From a virus: 64,000 nucleotides of DNA. Numbering within the stretch: the stretch's first letter is position 1; the number at the start of each line of letters is the position of its first letter. A program made the position numbers and the translations under genes. Location of the stretch: the IMG/VR virus record IMGVR_UViG_3300025127_008281, positions 1 through 64,000 of that record; one strand, given 5' to 3'. Below the pieces are notes generated by a model. The model did not search any database, was not told where the DNA came from, and saw only the letters and a list, made by a program, of their open reading frames with translations. Shown here piece by piece: positions 58,921 to 64,000 of the stretch.

Positions 58921-58927
58921 TATTTAA
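58921..58927 (-). promoter_or_regulatory. Late promoter TTAAATA, 6 nt before ATG
   Basis: TTAAATA ends 6 nt before the ATG at 58914; leader of 1 nt predicted. Confidence 0.5.
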
Positions 58928-58994
58928 CTGATACACAGAAGTTGATCTTGTTAAAATGTAGCACCCTGTAACATAATGTTATCAGTTTATCAGT

Positions 58995-59070
58995 TCCTTA
59001 AGCCTAAGCATCAGCATACTTTAAGCATAAGCATTAGTTAAGATATGTTTAAGCATCAGCACATCAGCAC
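58995..59070. repeat. Short AAGCATMAGCA direct repeats
   Basis: Three or more imperfect copies of TAAGCATCAGCA / TAAGCATAAGCAT stand in about 75 nt between the divergent late genes at 58914 and 59084. They may be a binding site array or slippage-generated. Confidence 0.5.
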
Positions 59071-59071
59071 G

Positions 59072-59078
59072 GTAAATA
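59072..59078 (+). promoter_or_regulatory. Late promoter GTAAATA, 5 nt before ATG
   Basis: GTAAATA, 5-nt gap, ATG at 59084. Predicted leaderless. Confidence 0.5.
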
Positions 59079-59083
59079 TCGTT

Positions 59084-59608
59084 ATGAAGATCACGGAACT
59101 TTTGAATACGCCAAAAAAATCACATGATACTACATCTAGTGGCACTATATATAGTATCGAGTCGGAACCCCAGGCACAAGATATAGTATCACAAGACCAT
59201 GTGCCACAAAAAATCGTGGCGGAGCAGGTTGACGGCAGGATTTTGGAGATGCCGGATCATTCGGCCATCGCGGAAGGAGTCAGCCAAATCTTCAGAAGGC
59301 AGAAAGGTGGAAGGCCCACCAAAGGATTCAGATGCACCTCAGGCCCTCGGAAAGGCCGTATAGTTGCCAAGCCAAGCACCTGTTTCCAGAAGACTGATCC
59401 TGTTCGTTCTGCCAAGATCAGAAAGAAGAGACAGCAGAAGGCAAGGATAGCCGGCAAGAAATTGGCACAGACCAAAAGGTCGGGAGCAGGCGCAAGGAGA
59501 CTGGCAGGAGTTCAGATCAAGAAAAGAAAAGGCACTCAACCCAAGCTGGGTGGAGCAAGGACAGGCTCAAGGCCATTGATGAAATCCAGAACGGTCAAGG
59601 CTAGATAG
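59084..59608 (+). CDS. Lys/Arg-rich protein, 174 aa
   Basis: Start MKITELLNTPKK (59084) fixed by the late box. The last 100 residues are dominated by Arg/Lys/Gly (GRPTKGFRCTSGPRKGR ... RSGAGARRLAG), suggesting nucleic acid binding or a packaged internal protein. Has two Cys. The GFRCTSGPRKGR motif also occurs in unannotated marine phage proteins, as I recall. Ends overlapping the convergent gene. Confidence 0.6.
   Translation: MKITELLNTPKKSHDTTSSGTIYSIESEPQAQDIVSQDHVPQKIVAEQVDGRILEMPDHSAIAEGVSQIFRRQKGGRPTKGFRCTSGPRKGRIVAKPSTCFQKTDPVRSAKIRKKRQQKARIAGKKLAQTKRSGAGARRLAGVQIKKRKGTQPKLGGARTGSRPLMKSRTVKAR
59126..59160. repeat. Inverted repeat with shared GGCACTATATxTAGTATCGA element
   Basis: GATACTACATCTAGT and ACTATATATAGTATC form an imperfect 15-bp inverted repeat with a 3-nt centre, inside the Lys/Arg-rich gene. 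Its right part (59141-59160) recurs with one mismatch at 63390-63409. Confidence 0.55.
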
Positions 59609-60773
59609 AATCAAAATAGTCTTTTAATTTTTTCCAAAGATCAAACTTGTGTCTTCCTATCTTTGATAGTAGGATTTTTTGGTTGTGTTCACATATATCT
59701 CTAGATTGATCATAGAATTGTTTGGCATTGGTCATATCCAATTTGGATAGCAGGTCGGCAATGGCTTCGGCCCTTTGCTGATGTCCACTCAGTCTATCAT
59801 AAGATTCGTCAATAAGGCTATTAAATGTTTTAAATCCAATGCGTCTTAGATTCTCGAGATAATGCTTATTGCCTACAACCACAAAAGGATGTTTCATAAG
59901 TATTGGTTTACAAATTTTTTCAGTCACATAGAAACTATCATCATTATCTTGTCCTCCATAGGTTTCACACACCACCTCAAAGCAGGATTTTTTATAATAA
60001 TCCAACATCGGCACCTGGCACGACCTACCGCCAATCGAATCCAACCACTTTGATGGAAAATAGTCATAGGGGTCCTGATGAACAGGTTGCCCGTCGTGTC
60101 CCCCGGTTGTTCTGATGAATGCTTGATCAATGAATGGGCGATCCTTGATGGCATCATAGAATGATTGTCTATGCTCTCTCCCAGTTTCATGAAATCTTAT
60201 CAAACTGAAAAAAGTATGTCGAGGATCGTGACCGGTCTGCAGATGATAAATGTGTGATGTCCAGAAAAATCTTTCGAACCAATGGCTGGTCTCCACAAAT
60301 CTCCAGTTGGGAAATCTCTTTTTGAAATAATTTCCAGCTGATCCGTTTATGAAAATATCTAGTTGAAGTTTTTGGATGGCATCGAAATGTTTTGGGCCAA
60401 ACCCATCAAATCTTATACCATAGTGATCCTTTGAATCATGTTCAAATTTATACTTTACGGCCTTAAGACTATATTGGAAATTGAACAATGGATCTTCACT
60501 TGAATTGATGATCACTTTGATTTTATTAGTCTGACACATCTGCCTGAAGTTGGTATGTGGTGAACTTTCAACCATTAATCTTTCCAGTGTTTTCCATTTG
60601 ATTATCAACAAAATTGGCTCTTCTCCAGAGGCCTTATGTCTTATCACATTAATCAACGGCTCGGTTACAGACAGATCAAGTCTCTGAAAATCAATTTGAC
60701 AGACATCCAGGTATTCACTCAACATATCCTTGACATCAAAATCGACAATTATTTGGTATTTCTGGTCAATCAT
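59601..60773 (-). CDS. Glycosyltransferase-like paralogue D
   Basis: 390 aa. C-terminal VTEKICKPILMKHPFVVVGN, LRRIGFKTFNSLIDESYDR align with paralogues A-C. Start ATG 60773. N-terminal half is unique. Convergent with the Lys/Arg-rich gene (8-nt overlap). Role as in A-C: sugar transfer, inferred. Confidence 0.6.
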   Translation of the reverse strand: MIDQKYQIIVDFDVKDMLSEYLDVCQIDFQRLDLSVTEPLINVIRHKASGEEPILLIIKWKTLERLMVESSPHTNFRQMCQTNKIKVIINSSEDPLFNFQYSLKAVKYKFEHDSKDHYGIRFDGFGPKHFDAIQKLQLDIFINGSAGNYFKKRFPNWRFVETSHWFERFFWTSHIYHLQTGHDPRHTFFSLIRFHETGREHRQSFYDAIKDRPFIDQAFIRTTGGHDGQPVHQDPYDYFPSKWLDSIGGRSCQVPMLDYYKKSCFEVVCETYGGQDNDDSFYVTEKICKPILMKHPFVVVGNKHYLENLRRIGFKTFNSLIDESYDRLSGHQQRAEAIADLLSKLDMTNAKQFYDQSRDICEHNQKILLSKIGRHKFDLWKKLKDYFDSI

Positions 60774-60790
60774 TATAGGAAAAATACTTA

Positions 60791-60838
60791 CCGCTAGATC
60801 TTGTAGTTGATCTCATGACCTGGCACTAGATCCTGTAG
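60791..60838. repeat. Two CTAGATCYTGTAG repeats
   Basis: CGCTAGATCTTGTAG (60792-60806) and GCACTAGATCCTGTAG (60823-60838) lie 31 nt apart. They belong to the family with 59141 and 63390/63421. They lie between paralogue D and the early gene cassette. Confidence 0.45.
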
Positions 60839-60905
60839 GCAAAAAAGTCGCAAGATCATTGGCTTTTTTGGTCGGCTTTATATATAGGCTTTTTTTGGCT
60901 CGAGG

Positions 60906-60933
60906 TTGACGGGTATAGGTTCCATGTTAATAT
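60906..60933 (+). promoter_or_regulatory. Early-cassette promoter 1
   Basis: TTGACG (60906-60911), 16-bp spacer ending CCATGT, TAATAT (60928-60933). Same layout as promoters 2 and 3 below, followed by AAGGAGTTGAAA. Confidence 0.65.
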
Positions 60934-60964
60934 GAATTATGAACAAAGGAGTTGAAAAAATATT

Positions 60965-61222
60965 ATGATAAGTGGATTACAGACAAAAGACATCGAGCAG
61001 ATCTATGATGAGATGACAGATGCCTATACCAAAGGTGACTACCTCGAAGGCGTCACACAATGGGGAGATGATGCTTTGATGTCACCTAAAACATTCGCCG
61101 AAAGATTCCATAATGTATGTTTAGGATTTGGATATCGTGAGGCAGAGATAATTCCTGCCAAGCTGGAGATTGAAGATTGGTGCCGAGAGCATCTACTTCA
61201 TCTAGAAAGTAAGTTCAGATGA
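60965..61222 (+). CDS. Small hypothetical protein, 85 aa
   Basis: Acidic, soluble. AAGGAG upstream though 13 nt from ATG. First of five ATGA-coupled small genes. Family not recognised. Confidence 0.55.
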   Translation: MISGLQTKDIEQIYDEMTDAYTKGDYLEGVTQWGDDALMSPKTFAERFHNVCLGFGYREAEIIPAKLEIEDWCREHLLHLESKFR

Positions 61223-61320
61223 AACAAATGATAGAGAAGTTTAATGTATGGTCTTTGTATTACAGAACCGAGATTGTATATTTTATAGGTGGATTTATCA
61301 TCGGAGCAATATTGATATGA
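61219..61320 (+). CDS. 33-aa single-pass membrane microprotein
   Basis: Basic N-terminus and one hydrophobic segment (YFIGGFIIGAILI). ATGA overlap with both neighbours supports translation. Confidence 0.55.
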   Translation: MKQMIEKFNVWSLYYRTEIVYFIGGFIIGAILI

Positions 61321-61442
61321 AAAATAAAAAATACAAATTAACAAAAAAGGATTGGTTGATCCTATTAGACTTTTGGCCATTGTCAATAATGACACCGGTC
61401 ATGTTGATTCTGATATTGTTAGGGCCAATTATAATGCAATGA
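61317..61442 (+). CDS. 41-aa single-pass membrane microprotein
   Basis: Lys-rich start and a hydrophobic C-terminal helix (MTPVMLILILLGPIIM). Coupled by ATGA to the genes on each side. Function unknown. Confidence 0.55.
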   Translation: MKNKKYKLTKKDWLILLDFWPLSIMTPVMLILILLGPIIMQ

Positions 61443-61651
61443 TCATAGAAGGAATATTCGGATTAATTTTATCTTTTTCCGCTGGTGGTGACAAGACAGC
61501 AGGAGATCCTGCAGGCATGGTCTTGAAAGGCATTCTACAAGGAAACAAGATAATCCAAAAAGAAAAGAACAAAGAAATGGATGACAGCATCCATGAAGAA
61601 TTACACATCATGACTAAAGATTATATCTACAAATTGGGAGGACTAAAATGA
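61439..61651 (+). CDS. Small hypothetical protein, 70 aa
   Basis: Hydrophobic start then Gly/Lys-rich, acidic tail. ATGA overlaps at both ends. Family not recognised. Confidence 0.55.
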   Translation: MIIEGIFGLILSFSAGGDKTAGDPAGMVLKGILQGNKIIQKEKNKEMDDSIHEELHIMTKDYIYKLGGLK

Positions 61652-61884
61652 CAATAAACGAAACACATAAACATCATTTCCAGGTGGCCGACATCGGTGC
61701 TTGGGATTTGGATGAAGACAGAAGTATTGTACCGAGCATCCAAAATTCACTCAAAGCATCGGGCATCACAGCCGTTGTAGATGCCGACGAGATGAACTCG
61801 GCAGGATTCACGGTCTACACCTATTCTCCGAGAGAAGTGGTTGAAAAAGCATTGGAAGATGATGGCATTGATCTCGAGGACTAA
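61648..61884 (+). CDS. Acidic protein, 78 aa
   Basis: Strongly acidic (DLDEDRSIVPS ... LEDDGIDLED). Start ATGA-coupled. A DNA mimic or small regulator is conceivable, not shown. Last of the cassette. Confidence 0.55.
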   Translation: MTINETHKHHFQVADIGAWDLDEDRSIVPSIQNSLKASGITAVVDADEMNSAGFTVYTYSPREVVEKALEDDGIDLED

Positions 61885-61915
61885 TAAGCCAATGAATATG
61901 CGACTTTTTAGGCGG

Positions 61916-61943
61916 TTGACGGTATTACCATCCATGTTATACT
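61916..61943 (+). promoter_or_regulatory. Early-cassette promoter 2
   Basis: TTGACG (61916-61921), 16-bp spacer ending CCATGT, TATACT (61938-61943), then AAAGGAGTTGAA before the ATG at 61968. Nearly identical to promoter 1. Confidence 0.7.
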
Positions 61944-61967
61944 GAATTATTAACAAAAGGAGTTGAA

Positions 61968-62264
61968 ATGAATAAAAAACTACAAAAAATACTATCAGAC
62001 ATATACTATATGGATGGTACAGAGTTATCGGCCGTGATAGATGCCGTTAAGTTAAGAAGAAATCAAATACATAGCTCAGATGCCCATAAGTTTAGATTCG
62101 GCGATAAGGTTTCGTTCCAAGGTAGAAGAAATTCTATTTTGAAAGGTACCGTCGAAAAAGTGAAAATCAAATATGTATTGGTAAGAACTGACAGCGGAAC
62201 TAGATGGAATGTTCCTGGTTCTCATCTTACATTGATCCAATCCAAGGAGGCCGTTGATGCCTAA
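61968..62264 (+). CDS. KOW-like small protein, 98 aa
   Basis: N-terminal helix then FGDKVSFQGRRNSILKGTVEKVKIKYVLVR, a KOW/SH3-like beta barrel as in RNA-associated proteins. AAAGGAG 8 nt before ATG. Overlaps the next gene by 8 nt. Confidence 0.55.
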   Translation: MNKKLQKILSDIYYMDGTELSAVIDAVKLRRNQIHSSDAHKFRFGDKVSFQGRRNSILKGTVEKVKIKYVLVRTDSGTRWNVPGSHLTLIQSKEAVDA

Positions 62265-62928
62265 TTGGTGCGATAACCAAATTACTATCACGGGGCCGAA
62301 TTCCGTGATAGAAAAGATAGAAAAGATCGTTAAAGATGAAAGTAATAATGTAGAAAAAGGATTATTACAATTCTTCCATCCAATGCCTAAGGAGTTGATG
62401 GAGACAGAGGCAGGTCCGATAGCGAAAACTAAAAAAGAAAAACAGGCCAGACAGGCAAGGAAGTTGGAGTTCGGCGCAGAAAATTGGTACGATTGGCGAG
62501 TGAACAATTGGGGAACCAAGTGGGAGTTGTGTGAATTCTACGGCGTAGACAGACAATATCTCTCAGAACAGAGCGAGGGAGAGTCTACAATATCGTTTTC
62601 ATTCAGTTCGGCCTGGGCACCACCGATTGGTGCTTATGAGAAGTTCTTGGAGAATAATTCGGATTGTTTCATTAGGGCTTATTATTACGAAGGCGGATGT
62701 GACTTTATGGGATTATGGGAAGATGGAGTAGACGATTGTTATACTCCAAGCGATTACAAATCCACAGATGACTTTTGGCAGGACGGCATAGGTTCAACCC
62801 TAGATGATGTTTTCAACATCACGGAGTCAATGGCAGAGTACGAAGCTGAACAGGAAGAAGAAAGACTGAACGAGGATGTCTACAAGTATTCCAAAGGCGA
62901 GAAGATCAACATAGGGGAGGATGCCTAA
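62257..62928 (+). CDS. Api92-like protein with ferredoxin-like fold (DUF1281/YubB-type)
   Basis: 223 aa from ATG 62257. MPNWCDNQITITG at the start and WYDWRVNNWGTKWE in the middle are signature lines of the DUF1281/Api92-like family found in phages and plasmids. FSFSSAWAPPIGAYEK follows. Function unknown. Its stop overlaps the next start (TAATG). Confidence 0.7.
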   Translation: MPNWCDNQITITGPNSVIEKIEKIVKDESNNVEKGLLQFFHPMPKELMETEAGPIAKTKKEKQARQARKLEFGAENWYDWRVNNWGTKWELCEFYGVDRQYLSEQSEGESTISFSFSSAWAPPIGAYEKFLENNSDCFIRAYYYEGGCDFMGLWEDGVDDCYTPSDYKSTDDFWQDGIGSTLDDVFNITESMAEYEAEQEEERLNEDVYKYSKGEKINIGEDA

Positions 62929-63131
62929 TGCCTAAATTTTTAATTAAGGTCAAACACGGAATAACGACAGGTACCAGCACCAAGACAGCAACGGTGGAGG
63001 CCAATGACAAAGACCATGCCTACAGGATGCTGATGGCAGACGGCAATGTTGGTCCTTTTATGGATTGGGAAGAAGACTTTGATGTGGAGTATGACACATC
63101 ACCCCAATATTATATAAAGGAGACCGTATAA
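62928..63131 (+). CDS. Small hypothetical protein, 67 aa
   Basis: Beta-rich with TVEANDKDHAYRMLMADG. TAATG overlap at both ends. Family not recognised. Confidence 0.55.
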   Translation: MPKFLIKVKHGITTGTSTKTATVEANDKDHAYRMLMADGNVGPFMDWEEDFDVEYDTSPQYYIKETV

Positions 63132-63373
63132 TGTGGACAGATGAATTGTTTGACGAGATACAGAAAGGCGATCGTGTGTGGTATGAAACAGCACAGGGTC
63201 AGACCAGATCAGGTAAGGCATTGATGATTGGCCCAATGGGTTGGGTCTTGGACACAGGGGCAGGTGAGCCAAAGGTAGTGAACGAGGGATACAATTATCT
63301 AGGTCACAAGCCTGCCAAGGACAGGGAGCCAGATCACCTGGGTCATTTCCTCAATAAGCATATTGGAGACTGA
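63131..63373 (+). CDS. Small hypothetical protein, 80 aa
   Basis: KGDRVWYETAQGQTRSGKALMIGPMGWVLDTG suggests a small beta-barrel (SH3/KOW-like). TAATG-coupled to the previous gene, AAGGAG before it. Function unknown. Confidence 0.55.
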   Translation: MWTDELFDEIQKGDRVWYETAQGQTRSGKALMIGPMGWVLDTGAGEPKVVNEGYNYLGHKPAKDREPDHLGHFLNKHIGD

Positions 63374-63388
63374 TGAAAGATAATTTTT

Positions 63389-63437
63389 TGGCACTATATC
63401 TAGTATCGATCAGAAGTTGTGGCACTAGATATTGTGG
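63389..63437. repeat. GGCACTATATCTAGTATCGA and GGCACTAGATATTGTGG repeats
   Basis: Two adjacent copies upstream of early-cassette promoter 3, related to those at 59141 and 60822. The first differs from 59141-59160 at one position. Confidence 0.5.
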
Positions 63438-63448
63438 TTTTTGGCAGG

Positions 63449-63476
63449 TTGACGCTTTTACCACCTATGCTATTAT
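63449..63476 (+). promoter_or_regulatory. Early-cassette promoter 3
   Basis: TTGACG (63449-63454), 16-bp spacer ending CTATGC, TATTAT (63471-63476), then AAGGAGTTGAAA and the ATG at 63501. Confidence 0.7.
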
Positions 63477-63500
63477 TAAGAATAAATGAAGGAGTTGAAA

Positions 63501-63878
63501 ATGCAAAAAATAGACTATACAAAAAAACATGGAATCATGGTTGGATACATAGATAGATCCGATAATGTGGTTGCCGTGGAAACAAGTTGGAATATAAGTT
63601 ATACGGCGATGGCCCAGATACTTCGAGACAAATATCCAACTAAAGAAGATGCCATCAAGGCGGTTGATTCACCTGCATTGGTACCAAGTTTTAGAAAAGA
63701 TGACTATTGGTATGTTGATGGATTTGGTGATGTGATTGAATCTAATATATCGTGGCACAAGGAAGTGATGAGAAAACATATCGGTCATTTATTCTTGTTC
63801 ATGAAAGGTACTTGGCAATATTCAGACAATGGTATTGACTGGGAACCAATTTCCGAAATATTGAAGGAGGTGGCATAA
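63501..63878 (+). CDS. Small hypothetical protein, 125 aa
   Basis: Start fixed at 63501 by AAGGAG 6 nt upstream. Trp/Tyr-rich mixed alpha/beta protein, no known motif. Its stop overlaps the next start. Confidence 0.6.
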   Translation: MQKIDYTKKHGIMVGYIDRSDNVVAVETSWNISYTAMAQILRDKYPTKEDAIKAVDSPALVPSFRKDDYWYVDGFGDVIESNISWHKEVMRKHIGHLFLFMKGTWQYSDNGIDWEPISEILKEVA

Positions 63879-64000
63879 TGTCAAGATCGGGTGATAAGAT
63901 GAGATACAATATAAAAGATTATCTCACAGAAAAAGAAGTGAACAAATTAATGGATTTGTTCAACAAGATAAAGTTGGACCTATCAGATGATAGTTTTCCA
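63878..64000 (+). CDS. Partial hypothetical protein at window end
   Basis: Start overlaps the preceding stop (TAATG). The 41 codons visible are polar and continue past the window; no family assigned. Confidence 0.55.
   Translation, partial: MSRSGDKMRYNIKDYLTEKEVNKLMDLFNKIKLDLSDDSFP

Noticed and set aside
1-64000. CRISPR array, insertion sequences or integrase/att sites
   Set aside because: No regularly spaced repeats, no transposase or integrase motifs and no long terminal duplications seen.

Overview
This window looks like part of a large, AT-rich, T4-like (myovirus-type) marine phage genome. Phage signs are a PAAR spike-tip protein, a beta-helix tail-fibre protein, many tightly packed and mostly same-strand genes, ATGA/TAATG start-stop overlaps, T4-type late promoters (YTAAATA) and a class Ia ribonucleotide reductase with glutaredoxin. 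Terminase, portal, major capsid protein and DNA polymerase are not in the window, so it is a fragment of a longer genome. The host is inferred, not seen: a circularly permuted tmRNA gene, a DUF1178-like protein, bc1-type cytochrome b, TctA/TctC transporters and a Rickettsia-17-kDa-antigen-like protein all point to an alphaproteobacterium, possibly SAR11-like.

Layout. 1-3.2 kb: a 2-oxoglutarate (2OG) oxygenase, a B12-type radical SAM enzyme and glutaredoxin. 3.2-8.8 kb: a proteostasis/translation block with ClpS, Hsp20, bS21, ClpX and a coiled-coil membrane protein. 8.8-12.8 kb: a virion-like protein, several exported or lipoprotein genes and a membrane-anchored glucosaminidase. 12.8-19.3 kb: a probable operon of TctA, TctC, three 2OG oxygenases, an NmrA-like protein and a PP-loop ATPase. 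19.4-25.2 kb: small genes, a ParB-like protein, the permuted tmRNA on the + strand, a structural-type protein and PAAR. 25.2-30 kb: full-length cytochrome b, NrdB and NrdA. 30.2-37 kb: SGNH-like protein, tail fibre, three SPASM-type radical SAM proteins and a RecB/Cas4-type nuclease. 37-45.6 kb: mostly virion-type genes, a 42-residue protein with ten cysteines, a glycosyltransferase-like gene and a ligase-like protein. 45.6-50.8 kb: methyltransferase, sulfotransferase-like proteins, a second TctA/TctC pair and DUF1178. 51.3-56.1 kb (+): a six-gene coupled operon of methyltransferase, glycosyltransferase-like protein, 2OG oxygenase, two amidinotransferases and a compact DegT-type aminotransferase. 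56-60.8 kb: UDP-sugar dehydrogenase and two more glycosyltransferase-like paralogues. 61-64 kb (+): small early-type genes in cassettes with near-identical promoters.

Two signals stand out. First, the phage carries tmRNA (tag ending LAA), ClpX with intact ClpP-docking and substrate loops, ClpS, Hsp20 and bS21, which together could redirect trans-translation and Clp proteolysis. Second, many promoters lie so close to start codons that the mRNAs should be leaderless. T4-type late motifs sit mostly 5-8 nt before ATG, most often exactly 5, and several consensus sigma70 promoters put the ATG at or next to the expected +1. The sugar/amidino operon at 51.3-56.1 kb is the best candidate for an undescribed biosynthetic or modification pathway.
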